DNA of 29,870 bases from a virus. The DNA lies in IMG/VR virus record IMGVR_UViG_3300048591_000595, positions 1 to 29,870 of that record; one strand, written 5' to 3'. Shown one piece after another: positions 16,659 through 24,571 of this stretch; position 1 is the stretch's first letter; each line of letters opens with the position of its first letter. The translations under genes were made by a program, and so were the position numbers. The notes beneath the pieces are model-generated. The model had not been told where the DNA came from, made no database searches, and worked only from the letters and a program-made list of their open reading frames with translations.

Positions 16659-16877
16659 CTACTCCTTGAAAGTTATTTTATGAAAACCGGTGTAAATTAT
16701 TTGTTCCGCATTTGGATATTTTTCTTTTGCTACATTGATTGCTAAATCCATACCGGCTGCTTCATCATTTGCTTCAACACCAATAATATCAGTTGTTTCT
16801 GAATTGCCGTTTATGAATCTGAATTTAAATTCAATTACTTTTTCTTTTACTTCTTTATTCAATTTTATTTTTCCCAT
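16659..16877 (-). CDS. Small head-region protein of unknown function (72 aa)
   Basis: It is not recognised. It is a Lys/Glu-rich alpha/beta protein placed between scaffold and capsid genes, with AGGTAGAAAA before the ATG at 16877. It ends 4 bases before the capsid start, so it is part of the head operon. Decoration or assembly cofactor roles are possible, with no motif to support either. Confidence 0.7.
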   Translation of the reverse strand: MGKIKLNKEVKEKVIEFKFRFINGNSETTDIIGVEANDEAAGMDLAINVAKEKYPNAEQIIYTGFHKITFKE

Positions 16878-16885
16878 TTTTCTAC

Positions 16886-17395
16886 CTAAGAATCAAAAGT
16901 AACTGGATTTGTGATGCCTGCATTAGCGGAATGAGTTAATACTGCATCGAGAACCGGATTGCCAGTTTTAGTTTGAGACTCAGTTTTTGCATTTTCTTTC
17001 TTAGTATTATCAACGGATTTAAGAATCGAGGTTGCCTTTTGTGCAGACTCATAGTCTTTAGCAAATAAACTATTCCAATATGGTTTGTCTGCTTCTGTAA
17101 TTTTTTTATCAGCAAATAATCTATTCACAGCTTCGCTTACTTTCGTTTCTCTTTCTGTTTTAACTCTCTGCTCTTCCGATTGCATTGCTGCTTCTCTTGC
17201 AGTTTGCTCTTTTGCTAGTGCATCTTGCAGAGCCTTGACGTGAGCAGTAAGAGCTGATAGTCTGTCGTCATCTGCCTGTACCTGTTTCACGACTGGCTTT
17301 TCTTCTGTCGTTACTTCATCTTTAAGAGAGTCCTCAATTTCCTGCTCCCTATCCGGGAAAAGCTTTTTTAATAATTCCGCTATCTTATTTTTCAT
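16886..17395 (-). CDS. Head scaffold protein (169 aa)
   Basis: It is highly charged and helical with a long coiled coil (residues ~40-100, rich in Glu, Gln, Ala and Lys). A segment A-V-N-R-L-F-A-D-K-K-I-T-E-A-D-K-P-Y-W follows, which resembles the C-terminal scaffold part of Mu-like protease/scaffold (gpI-type) proteins. The serine-protease domain of those proteins is absent, so this is a stand-alone scaffold. It is the first gene of the late minus operon. The ATG at 17395 has AAGG upstream. Confidence 0.8.
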   Translation of the reverse strand: MKNKIAELLKKLFPDREQEIEDSLKDEVTTEEKPVVKQVQADDDRLSALTAHVKALQDALAKEQTAREAAMQSEEQRVKTERETKVSEAVNRLFADKKITEADKPYWNSLFAKDYESAQKATSILKSVDNTKKENAKTESQTKTGNPVLDAVLTHSANAGITNPVTFDS

Positions 17396-17531
17396 AAAAG
17401 ACCTTGTTCTATTTATTGATATGAATTATGTAACAAAAATAAAAATCATGTAAATAGAAAAAGTTTATATCCGCATACAAAAATAATTTTCAATAACCAT
17501 TCATAATTTTACACAAACACAAGGATTGACT
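17396..17531. promoter_or_regulatory. Divergent late promoter region
   Basis: Both late blocks start here. A minus-strand sigma70-like pair is visible: TTACAT (17453-17448), 17-base spacer, CATAAT (17430-17425). On the plus strand only a -10-like CATAAT (17502-17507) is seen, with no good -35. Arms TTCTATTTA (17407-17415) and TAAATAGAA (17451-17459) form a 9-bp inverted repeat around the minus promoter and could bind a late activator. Confidence 0.5.
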
Positions 17532-17873
17532 ATGTTCGAGTTAGAAGAGATTGAGCTTCTGCTATCCGCGCAAGCTAAAAATATGTTCGCTGATATTGAT
17601 TTATTCAAACAGCTTTCATCAAGTACAACAGAGATAATCATTAATTACACTCACATAAATAAGGAAGATAAACCCGAATGGGCTAAGATTCCTTTTGTTT
17701 TCATTATAGAATATCTTGCCGCAAATCGCATCAATGCAACTTCGCCGGAGCGGTTAAAATTAATTCAAACGAATTATGAAACTGCTTTATTGTTACTCAA
17801 AGATAATATTAATACACAATTTATTGCAGGTAAGACAGGCAGCATTGGAGGCTTGTACGATGTTGACATATAG
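17532..17873 (+). CDS. Mu gp36-like (DUF1320-type) head-tail connector candidate (113 aa)
   Basis: It is a helical protein whose C-terminal half (ending L-I-Q-T-N-Y-E-T-A-L then G-K-T-G-S-I-G-G-L) recalls Mu gp36/DUF1320 neck proteins. The identity rests on pattern and position, paired with a gp37-like gene. I choose the ATG at 17532, seven bases after AAGG, over the TTG at 17526. It is the first gene of the plus block and overlaps the next by 14 bases. Confidence 0.6.
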   Translation: MFELEEIELLLSAQAKNMFADIDLFKQLSSSTTEIIINYTHINKEDKPEWAKIPFVFIIEYLAANRINATSPERLKLIQTNYETALLLLKDNINTQFIAGKTGSIGGLYDVDI

Positions 17874-18309
17874 AGACGTAAGCGATCTATTAAATAAATA
17901 TTTAACTATAAAATTAGTTTCTGCAAAAGTTGATTTCGGTAAATATGGAGAGCTTCCGATTGAGACTCCTTCCGTGCTTCTCTATGTAGAGCCGGAGGGC
18001 AAAAAAGATACAAATGCAAACACATTTACTTTCCGCAAATGGGCGAAGGTAAATATATTCGTATGCGAGGGCGGTGAAGAGATTCCTCACGAAGCTGCTG
18101 CTAAGGCGGTAAAGCTTGCAGAAAAAGTTGAAAAATTAATATCTGAGTTTCCTCAGTTCGCAGACGAGAACAAATTAAATATTAACTCGATGCCTACGAC
18201 TATTCAGGCGACAGATCAACCAATGTCTTTTGACGGATATTATAGCGACATAGCAGTTGTTAATTTAGAATTTTTACTAACGTACTCGGCACATTATGAA
18301 GCAGAATGA
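17860..18309 (+). CDS. Mu gp37-like (DUF1834-type) protein candidate (149 aa)
   Basis: This alpha/beta protein follows the gp36-like gene, as gp37 does in Mu. Gp37-type proteins are thought to act in tail or neck completion. The ATG at 17860 is preceded by GGAGG, eight bases away; an upstream in-frame ATG at 17776 lies deep inside the previous gene and is rejected. The C-terminal beta strands end at V-N-L-E-F-L-L-T-Y. It overlaps the small terminase by 14 bases. Confidence 0.55.
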   Translation: MLTYRDVSDLLNKYLTIKLVSAKVDFGKYGELPIETPSVLLYVEPEGKKDTNANTFTFRKWAKVNIFVCEGGEEIPHEAAAKAVKLAEKVEKLISEFPQFADENKLNINSMPTTIQATDQPMSFDGYYSDIAVVNLEFLLTYSAHYEAE

Positions 18310-18787
18310 AATATCAAAATCAGAAATAAGCAAGTCTATTGCCCTTTATAAATTAGAAAATCCTGAATCTTCAATTAGTGATATTGCTAAGAAATTCAAG
18401 GTCAAGGATCATGTAGCGAGATATGCAATAGATAAGTATGCAGAAGACACTCAGTTTTTGAAGTTGAATAAAAAATCTAAAATACGAGCTTCTCGGATTA
18501 TAGCAGATATTTCTTCAGATACAGAGCTTCTTAGGAAACAATTAAGTTTCGTCATAGCGCAGCTTGAAACAAACGATAGTATGCCTCTTACAGCAAGAGT
18601 TGAGTTCTTAACTCGAATTATTCGCATCAAGGTTCAACTCAGCAATATCGAACTTCAAAATCATCTTAAAAAAGCAGACGCAACGATAATCGCCGCAATA
18701 ATCAAAAGATTTTTGCCTGATGCAACCAATGAGGATATTATAAAAATCTATAACGAAGAACTCATAAAATCCAAAAACGAGGATTAA
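18296..18787 (+). CDS. Small terminase subunit (163 aa)
   Basis: The N-terminal ~50 residues carry a helix-turn-helix (S-S-I-S-D-I-A-K-K-F-K-V, then H-V-A-R-Y-A-I-D). The rest is helical and probably oligomerises. The second half resembles the region Mu gp27-type (DUF3486) proteins use before the large terminase. It would bind phage ends (pac) for headful packaging from the left end. The ATG at 18296 overlaps the preceding gene. Confidence 0.75.
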   Translation: MKQNEISKSEISKSIALYKLENPESSISDIAKKFKVKDHVARYAIDKYAEDTQFLKLNKKSKIRASRIIADISSDTELLRKQLSFVIAQLETNDSMPLTARVEFLTRIIRIKVQLSNIELQNHLKKADATIIAAIIKRFLPDATNEDIIKIYNEELIKSKNED

Positions 18788-18925
18788 ATGAGTACCGCTC
18801 ACGATTTAATACCCTTTAAAAACCGTTTAATGGCGTTCAGGATTAATTATCTCGTCCAAATAGGTAGTTTCACCTGCATCACGAATTTAAGAGCCGTTAA
18901 AAACGATTTTCAGGAGAATCCATAA
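18788..18925 (+). CDS. Small unknown protein between the terminase genes (45 aa)
   Basis: This short ORF starts with ATG directly after the small-terminase stop (TAA-ATG) and ends TAA directly before the large-terminase ATG. GAGG lies five bases before its start. An open frame filling the gap exactly, with a good ribosome site, argues that it is real. It starts M-S-T-A-H-D-L-I-P and ends D-F-Q-E-N-P. It is not recognised. Its DNA also holds two copies of a TTTAA-centred motif shared with the element's left end. Confidence 0.6.
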   Translation: MSTAHDLIPFKNRLMAFRINYLVQIGSFTCITNLRAVKNDFQENP

Positions 18926-20521
18926 ATGGAAAATTTCAGCCAAATCGATTTTACTTTTATCAATTTTTTAAAGCAGGCAGAAGAGGAAAAGCTACAAAAA
19001 GAAAAAGAGGAAAGGAGTAAACAATTTCTTCCTTTCCCTGAAAACGAAAGAAGCGAAACTTCTATATCAAATCGCGTTAGGAAATCATTGAAAGATTTTT
19101 GGTTTTTCGATAAGACCTATTTCCCTAAAGAGCTCTATGGAGAATATTTTGAGCCGAATCGTATGTTAAAAAGTATCGTAAAACTTTCAGAAATTCCCGG
19201 ATTTCACTTAGTACTCGGTCCAAGAAAGCACGGCAAAACTGTACTTGCAAAAAAATTAATGATCTGGAAGTTATTAACTAATCGTTCAAAAGTTGCCGGC
19301 ATTTACGCCGAGACTCTTACTAAAAGCTCTGCAATTCTTAAAGATATATTCACTTTGATTTTCACTAACGAATATATCATGCACGATTGGAAAGCAAATT
19401 TCTCAGAAGCCAATAGTAACCAAGTCGCTTTTAAAATTGACTTGCCTCTTGAGTTTTCAGAACTCAATAAGACGTCTCGATTCTGCGCTGCATTTTCGGA
19501 AGGAAGATCGGTAAGAGGTTATATCCGCTTATTTGGAAGACCTGAGTTCATCATCGGCGATGACATAGAAACTTTAGAATCTTCGTTCACTCCTGCATCA
19601 GTCAATCTAAGAAACGATAAATTGATGGAGGCATTTCACTCGCTTTCCGATAACGGTATATTCTTATCGTTAGGTAATGATTTCAATAATTCCTCTTTTA
19701 TGCACAAATTTAGACTTGATGCAGAGCAGGGACTACTGCACAAAAATTATACAGTCCAAGTTTTCAAAGCGTGGCAACACAATCAGCCTCTTTGGCATCA
19801 GAGATGGAAAGCCAAAACAGAAAATGAATTACGTTCTATTATAGCACCGAAAAGTGAATCAGACTGGCAAGGTAACTACCAGCAAAACCCGATTCCGCCG
19901 GAAGGTTTTTTCTTTTTGCAACAACACTACATCGAATATTCATCGTTACCTAATGATTTAAGAGCTGTAATTTATTGCGACCCTAATCTTTCCAAGAAAG
20001 GGAAAGGTGATACTACTGCAATAACTACTCTAGCATATTCTCCAAAAACGAATATCTATTATATACTTAATTCAATATGTAGAAGTTTCAGCGATGCTAA
20101 TCTGTTATTAGATACACTACTTAAACTCAAAAACGAAACTAAGAATGTCTATGCTATCGGATTCGATGGAAACGTTGCGCAAGAAAGCACGTGGACTCAG
20201 TTCGTAAGGAATTGGTGTGTAATTAATAAATCTGCTTTCCCTGTTATCGAATACAAAAGTTATCGAGTAAATGATCTTGCAAAAAATGTTCAGCTCGTTT
20301 ATTCAGAAAATAGAATTCAATTCCCTGTAAATTTTGCAAAATCACAAGACGGTGAAAATTACTTAAGCCAAATATTCGCATTTACTGGACAGAAAAAAGG
20401 TTCATTGGACGATGCCCCCGATTCACTTATTTGTGCATTTGAATTTTTGCATGAAAGAAAATTAGCAAGAAATTCTTTTCAGCCAATAAAAACAATTAAA
20501 GATTATTATTCAATTATGTAG
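18926..20521 (+). CDS. Large terminase subunit, Mu gp28-like (531 aa)
   Basis: This is the packaging motor ATPase plus nuclease. The Walker A-like motif G-P-R-K-H-G-K-T is at 98-105, and Walker B F-I-I-G-D-D-I-E at 208-215. The RNase H-fold nuclease has acidic residues at D352 (C-D-P), D414 (G-F-D-G) and D495/D496/D499 (L-D-D-A-P-D). Its length is normal. The ATG at 18926 has AGGAG upstream inside the 45-codon gene. It forms a unit with the small terminase and portal. In transposable phages packaging starts near the left element end and takes flanking host DNA. Confidence 0.93.
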   Translation: MENFSQIDFTFINFLKQAEEEKLQKEKEERSKQFLPFPENERSETSISNRVRKSLKDFWFFDKTYFPKELYGEYFEPNRMLKSIVKLSEIPGFHLVLGPRKHGKTVLAKKLMIWKLLTNRSKVAGIYAETLTKSSAILKDIFTLIFTNEYIMHDWKANFSEANSNQVAFKIDLPLEFSELNKTSRFCAAFSEGRSVRGYIRLFGRPEFIIGDDIETLESSFTPASVNLRNDKLMEAFHSLSDNGIFLSLGNDFNNSSFMHKFRLDAEQGLLHKNYTVQVFKAWQHNQPLWHQRWKAKTENELRSIIAPKSESDWQGNYQQNPIPPEGFFFLQQHYIEYSSLPNDLRAVIYCDPNLSKKGKGDTTAITTLAYSPKTNIYYILNSICRSFSDANLLLDTLLKLKNETKNVYAIGFDGNVAQESTWTQFVRNWCVINKSAFPVIEYKSYRVNDLAKNVQLVYSENRIQFPVNFAKSQDGENYLSQIFAFTGQKKGSLDDAPDSLICAFEFLHERKLARNSFQPIKTIKDYYSIM

Positions 20522-20528
20522 GTAGGTT

Positions 20529-21662
20529 ATGAAAGTATATCCAAGTTTATCAGAATACTTTAAATATGTGCAGTCGGCAGAGACCGAAGACCCAAGGGCG
20601 CGTGGTATCAAAAAACTTTTCGATACTCTTAAAAAAGCAATGCAAATAAATTCAAGAATTGTAGGACATTTTTCTACTCGTACAACAGCACTAAGTTCGT
20701 TCGACTGGAACTTAATTGGAGATTTTAATAAAATCGAGGAAATAATAAACAGGAATAAAACGCTTATTAATTATCTGATAAATAATCACACCTACACGGC
20801 GATGTTTGGTGCTACTCTATATAAATTATGTATAATAAATAACGAGCTTGGAAGTCAGCTCTTTGTTGAGAAGAAATATGACAATTCGGAGTTCGATTAT
20901 AACCTCGATTCTTTGTATCTATACGATACGAACGGAAGCTTCACGGAAGAAATAAGCTTGATTGAAAATGAATATCATTTGCTTAACACAATACAATATT
21001 ATTCAAAAGGCGGAATCTTGCGTTCTATAATGCCGATTGAAATAATTAGATTCGATATGATATTAGAAAATGCTAACTGGCTTAGGAAGCTTAAAGGAAT
21101 TTTGCAAATTGTTAATAAAGGCAGTTCACCTGAGAACGAGCGTGCAGCAGAGCAGGCAGCCCAGACGGCAGTTAGCAATAACTACCTGATTAGTGATGAC
21201 CTCATAGAGTTCAAGTTAAACGAAATCGCCGGCTCAGGCGGAACTGTATTCAAAGACTTCATAGACTTTATTAACAAAGAAATTTCAATTGCAATTCTCG
21301 GACAAGCGAATACATCCGAGCTTCCGAACGGTGGAGGATCTCGTGCAGCTCTGCAAATCCAATCCTTGATATCCGCAGATATTTTTTATGCCGACATGAT
21401 CAGAATGGAAGAATTTATTGACAAGATTCTTTTACTTGACTACAAAAATAACTATGATAAGTTAGCTGTAATAGCCCCCTACAAATTTAAATTCAGTATA
21501 GCAGAAGAGCAGGATATTGAAAGGAATGCAGCAGCTCTAAAAATCATAAATGAATTTTTACCGGTATTGAAAAAAGAAGCTTATCAATTTATTAATTTTA
21601 CAGTCCCTTCAAAAACTGATTTGGAAGAGGATATATTACAGCCTAATAAGTCAGCGTTTTAA
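20529..21662 (+). CDS. Portal protein, Mu gp29/DUF935-like (377 aa)
   Basis: It forms the dodecameric head vertex for DNA passage. The key segment is I-S-I-A-I-L-G-Q-A-N-T-S (about residues 250-261) followed by N-G-G-G-S-R-A-A, which matches the DUF935 pattern of a Gly-Gln-Thr core followed by G-G-S-R-A. The protein is shorter than Mu gp29 (about 510 residues), so the C-terminal domain is reduced. It starts 7 bases after the terminase stop with AGGTAGGTT before the ATG at 20529. Confidence 0.87.
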   Translation: MKVYPSLSEYFKYVQSAETEDPRARGIKKLFDTLKKAMQINSRIVGHFSTRTTALSSFDWNLIGDFNKIEEIINRNKTLINYLINNHTYTAMFGATLYKLCIINNELGSQLFVEKKYDNSEFDYNLDSLYLYDTNGSFTEEISLIENEYHLLNTIQYYSKGGILRSIMPIEIIRFDMILENANWLRKLKGILQIVNKGSSPENERAAEQAAQTAVSNNYLISDDLIEFKLNEIAGSGGTVFKDFIDFINKEISIAILGQANTSELPNGGGSRAALQIQSLISADIFYADMIRMEEFIDKILLLDYKNNYDKLAVIAPYKFKFSIAEEQDIERNAAALKIINEFLPVLKKEAYQFINFTVPSKTDLEEDILQPNKSAF

Positions 21663-21664
21663 AA

Positions 21665-22198
21665 ATGAAAAAGCTTTTACAAATAGCAGGTATCCGAGTA
21701 ATTGCCTTAATCGAGGAAAATATAAAAAAAGGAGTCGGGTATGACGGAACTAAATTCGCTTATTCAGACAAGCCCTTTTATAGACCATACGATCATAATT
21801 TATTAAAAAAACTTGGTGGTAAAAACGGCTTAGGAAAATATTATAATGTCGTTACTTCTAAGACAGGCAAGCTCGGCATGATCATTCTTGGCGGCTACAA
21901 AGAATATAAGAGGAAAGTTTATCCGTCTGCTTTTAATCATTTTCTAACAGTGAGCGGTAAGATGCTTCGCTCAATGAATCTAAAAGTAAATGATAGCGAA
22001 GCAATAATATCATTTACAGGAGAAGACAATATCAATAAGGCGTTTTGGTTAAATGTTAGCGGAGCAGGCAGATCGAGAAAACTATGGAAATTCTTAGGTA
22101 TTAGTAATAACCAGTTAAAAGAACTTTCAAAAGATTTGACAGATGAGTTTTATAAAATTACAGCGAAAGAGCTTGCGAAAATCACAAGAAAATCTTAA
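21665..22198 (+). CDS. Virion morphogenesis protein, Mu gpG-like (177 aa)
   Basis: It resembles the phage virion-morphogenesis family (Mu gpG/P2 gpS) that completes tails or joins head and tail: a helical N-terminus, K-P-F-Y-R-P-Y near residue 38, and a central S-G-K-M-L-R-S-M segment followed by an A-F-W-L-N region. The ATG at 21665 begins 2 bases after the portal stop. It ends at 22198, with the next opposing gene ending at 22199, so no terminator separates the two convergent units. Confidence 0.72.
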   Translation: MKKLLQIAGIRVIALIEENIKKGVGYDGTKFAYSDKPFYRPYDHNLLKKLGGKNGLGKYYNVVTSKTGKLGMIILGGYKEYKRKVYPSAFNHFLTVSGKMLRSMNLKVNDSEAIISFTGEDNINKAFWLNVSGAGRSRKLWKFLGISNNQLKELSKDLTDEFYKITAKELAKITRKS

Positions 22199-22861
22199 TC
22201 ACTTCTTTATCACCGGCACCCAGCGATGCCTGCAATTATAGCCACCGCAAAATGCAAATGCCGGCTGTCCAAATTGATTCTTCATTTCACTTACTTCGCG
22301 GAATGAATATTCCTTGCCTAAATGCCTGATACAGAATTCGCGTTCTGTATCAGGTCCTTCATACCTTAAAATTAAATCGTCTTTAAGAACTTCAAAATCA
22401 GAGAAGCGTTTTATATTATCGAGAGCTGCTTTAGTAGTTTCTATCTCTGTTCTAATATGTCGTTCTTCAATTTTTAATTTAGTGAGGGCTTTCCTTGCTA
22501 TATCTTCCCATTTTTTGTCTGTCTTCTCTGATTCTTGTAAGCTCTTATTAATTACGTCTTGCGCCTTTTTTGAACTGCCGGATAATTTAGAATCGGCTCG
22601 ATTGAAAATATTATTGTATTGCTCTTTAATGAAAATTTCTACTTCCGATTTTCTATCATTGCTAAAACTTTTCAATAAGTCGCTTTCAACACCTTTTAAT
22701 ATTGTGTTCAAGTTAGACTTATAGTCCTTCCATAAACCGCCTGAACGTTTAATTAACAACTTAATTTCTTCGTAGCCGGCAGTTTTTAATTTATCAGCTT
22801 TGCCCTCTAAGAAATAAGTTTTAATTATTTTCTTAATTCGTACTTCGAGAAGTTTATTCAT
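22199..22861 (-). CDS. Mu F/SPP1 gp7-like minor head protein (220 aa)
   Basis: The C-terminus has F-C-I-R-H then G-K-E-Y-S and F-C-G-G-Y-N-C-R-H-R-W, the Cys/His pattern found at the end of Mu F-type minor head proteins. These bind the portal and may enter the cell with DNA. The N-terminal two-thirds is helical and charged. I take the ATG at 22861 (after GAGGATAATA) because the upstream ATG at 22891 lies in the previous gene. It is the last gene of the early operon and faces the portal gene on the opposite strand, an unusual separation from its expected partner. Confidence 0.72.
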   Translation of the reverse strand: MNKLLEVRIKKIIKTYFLEGKADKLKTAGYEEIKLLIKRSGGLWKDYKSNLNTILKGVESDLLKSFSNDRKSEVEIFIKEQYNNIFNRADSKLSGSSKKAQDVINKSLQESEKTDKKWEDIARKALTKLKIEERHIRTEIETTKAALDNIKRFSDFEVLKDDLILRYEGPDTEREFCIRHLGKEYSFREVSEMKNQFGQPAFAFCGGYNCRHRWVPVIKK

Positions 22862-23105
22862 TATTATCCTCAAAAAGATATAGCTTGCCATCGCTATCTT
22901 TTTCGTATCGCTTCATATTTTCCTTATTGAATGTAATATCTCCGCCCCAAGAAGTTATTGTGAAGACTCTTTTCCCGCAAGCTGTGCAAATAACAATTCG
23001 GGTATCGTGATCTTCGCTTACTATCCACTTACCCTCTTTCCTGTTCCTATTTCTAAAAACATTCATTACGTCATGCTTATCATTACCGCATATCTTGCAA
23101 ATCAT
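22854..23105 (-). CDS. Zinc-ribbon protein (83 aa)
   Basis: Two C-x-x-C pairs (C3/C6 and C40/C43) predict a zinc ribbon, with basic residues between them (R-N-R-N-R-K). The function is unknown; a DNA-binding or regulatory role is possible. It is coupled by ATGA to the gene before it and overlaps the next gene's start by 8 bases. Being in the early operon next to GemA, it is a candidate for the missing middle/late regulator, which is inference only. Confidence 0.72.
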   Translation of the reverse strand: MICKICGNDKHDVMNVFRNRNRKEGKWIVSEDHDTRIVICTACGKRVFTITSWGGDITFNKENMKRYEKDSDGKLYLFEDNNE

Positions 23106-23386
23106 TTTTTGCCCGTTAAATTTTTTAATAAAATAAAAAAATTTCTATAAGCAGTTAAGTTATCTAATATATCAAAGATAAAAAGAATTTCCTCGTAATC
23201 GAGTTGAGGCAAAAGTTTTTGAATACTTTCAGACTTTTCTTTTACTTCTTTTTCTCTTTCAATTTTTGCTTCCTTAATAAGAATATCTGAATAATGTCCC
23301 ATTGCAATCTCGCTTAGTTTTATTTGTGCATTGTGCGCTTTTTCAATTAGATGGTCTGCCTGAATGAGCAGTTTTGATTTTTTCAA
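23102..23386 (-). CDS. Unknown helical early protein (94 aa)
   Basis: It is not recognised. It is an all-helical charged protein with a Glu/Lys-rich middle (E-K-E-V-K-E-K-S-E) and a hydrophobic C-terminal helix that is not a clear membrane segment. It is coupled by ATGA at both ends with GemA and the zinc-ribbon gene, so it is surely translated as part of the early operon. Confidence 0.7.
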   Translation of the reverse strand: MKKSKLLIQADHLIEKAHNAQIKLSEIAMGHYSDILIKEAKIEREKEVKEKSESIQKLLPQLDYEEILFIFDILDNLTAYRNFFILLKNLTGKK

Positions 23387-23835
23387 TTCTTCGCCTTTGC
23401 TTTTACCGATTTCGACATAGCTTCGAGAGCTGCAAGAATTGTATTCGCATTCTTGTTCGAGAGAAATATGATGTGCGATATTCCTACACGATTGAAGATA
23501 AATTTTTGTAAAGAGTCATCTGTCTTTAAGTCGCTTATTTCTCTCCATATTGCCTCAATCTTTCTAAGTTTTGAAGATGAAGCCATTTTCTTATCTCTTC
23601 CATCAAGCTCAGAGTATTTGTTCTTACCGCTTGCCGATACATTTTTTATTTTTGATACTACTTTAAATCCTGCTTTAATGAATTTTTCTATTAATAAATT
23701 AGCCTGAGAATATGTGAGGTCTTTAGAAGACCTCACACCAAGATTGTATAATAATTCCCGATAGCTCTCTTCATCAATGCCAAGCTGCTTTTTAGCAATA
23801 TGTATCTTCGCAATCTGAGACCTAATCGCTTTCAT
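23383..23835 (-). CDS. gemA: GemA (Mu gp16) homologue, DUF1018 (150 aa)
   Basis: Mu GemA changes host gene expression and DNA topology. Here I-A-K-I-H-I-A-K-K-Q-L-G (residues 8-19) then E-E-S-Y-R and a G-x-x-S-S-K-D-L-T stretch match the DUF1018 start well. The second half has W-R-E-I-S-D-L. I choose the ATG at 23835, eight bases after GAGG, over the ATGs at 23856 and 23853. The gene lies downstream of Gam, as in Mu. Confidence 0.88.
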   Translation of the reverse strand: MKAIRSQIAKIHIAKKQLGIDEESYRELLYNLGVRSSKDLTYSQANLLIEKFIKAGFKVVSKIKNVSASGKNKYSELDGRDKKMASSSKLRKIEAIWREISDLKTDDSLQKFIFNRVGISHIIFLSNKNANTILAALEAMSKSVKAKAKN

Positions 23836-24052
23836 TTTCTGTAACCTCAACATCATAGTCTTCGTTAGCGTCTAGATACTCTACAAAGGATGTTACTGAT
23901 GAAACGCAAACATACAATGAACGCTGAATCTTTTCTACTAAATGTAGATCACCTGTTTTATGCAAAACTGAATAATTATCATTTTTGAATTTGCTCATCT
24001 CTTCAGCGATGCGAGATATTTCTTTTTTTATTTCTTCTAATTGCTCTTTCAT
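23822..24052 (-). CDS. Unknown early protein (76 aa)
   Basis: It is not recognised. The N-terminal half is a coiled coil (L-E-E-I-K-K-E-I-S-R-I-A-E-E-M) and the C-terminus is acidic. It is coupled by ATGA to Gam (24049-24052) and overlaps GemA by 14 bases. This suggests joint expression with nuclease inhibition or replication functions. Confidence 0.7.
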   Translation of the reverse strand: MKEQLEEIKKEISRIAEEMSKFKNDNYSVLHKTGDLHLVEKIQRSLYVCVSSVTSFVEYLDANEDYDVEVTENESD

Positions 24053-24567
24053 TTCTCCTCCAAGTTTTCCCAGTTAATTTCGTAACCGAATTTTTCATCT
24101 TGATCAACTCTAAGCCCTACTGCTGCTAATTTTGAGTCGTCAATTTCTTTTGCTGAATAGGCTGTCAATATTGATTCCTTATCGATTTCCTGTTTCGTTC
24201 TAAGAAATTTGTTTTTGAATATTCTTTTAATTAATTCAATACTTGTTTCGATTTTATATTTCTTATTCAACTGAGCTACCTTAGGCGGATTAGTTCTAAA
24301 AAATACTTTACCGAATAGAAGCGTTTTAGTTCTTGCTGCATCGAATAGAGATTTGTTAATTGTGCAATATCCTTCAATCTCTTGTTCTAGCATCTGCTTT
24401 CTTGAACGAAATTCATAAGTTTCGTCATCAAACTTATTTTTAATTTTATTAATACTTTCATTCATCTGCGCTTCTTTAGATGTAAGATAAGTATCACATT
24501 TTGCGATTTCTTTTAAGGTCGTATTTACGTCCTCGAAATCGTAATTTTTTACTGCTGAGTCTTTCAT
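24049..24567 (-). CDS. gam: Gam-like host-nuclease inhibitor (172 aa)
   Basis: Mu Gam binds double-strand DNA ends and protects transposition/packaging ends from RecBCD-type nucleases; it is related to Ku. The long N-terminal helices (residues 15-75) and R-T-K-T-L-L-F-G-K-V-F-F-R (about 79-91) match the Mu Gam family core, with normal length. The ATG at 24567 has AGAGGT upstream. Its place after transposase genes and before GemA is the Mu order. Confidence 0.9.
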   Translation of the reverse strand: MKDSAVKNYDFEDVNTTLKEIAKCDTYLTSKEAQMNESINKIKNKFDDETYEFRSRKQMLEQEIEGYCTINKSLFDAARTKTLLFGKVFFRTNPPKVAQLNKKYKIETSIELIKRIFKNKFLRTKQEIDKESILTAYSAKEIDDSKLAAVGLRVDQDEKFGYEINWENLEEK

Positions 24568-24571
24568 TTTT

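Noticed and set aside
17776-17859. N-terminal extension of the gp37-like gene
   Set aside because: It lies inside the preceding gene; the ATG at 17860 has GGAGG at proper spacing.
22314-22724. Plus-strand ORF of 136 codons
   Set aside because: It is antisense to the Mu F-like gene, whose Cys/His motif and coupled start are convincing.
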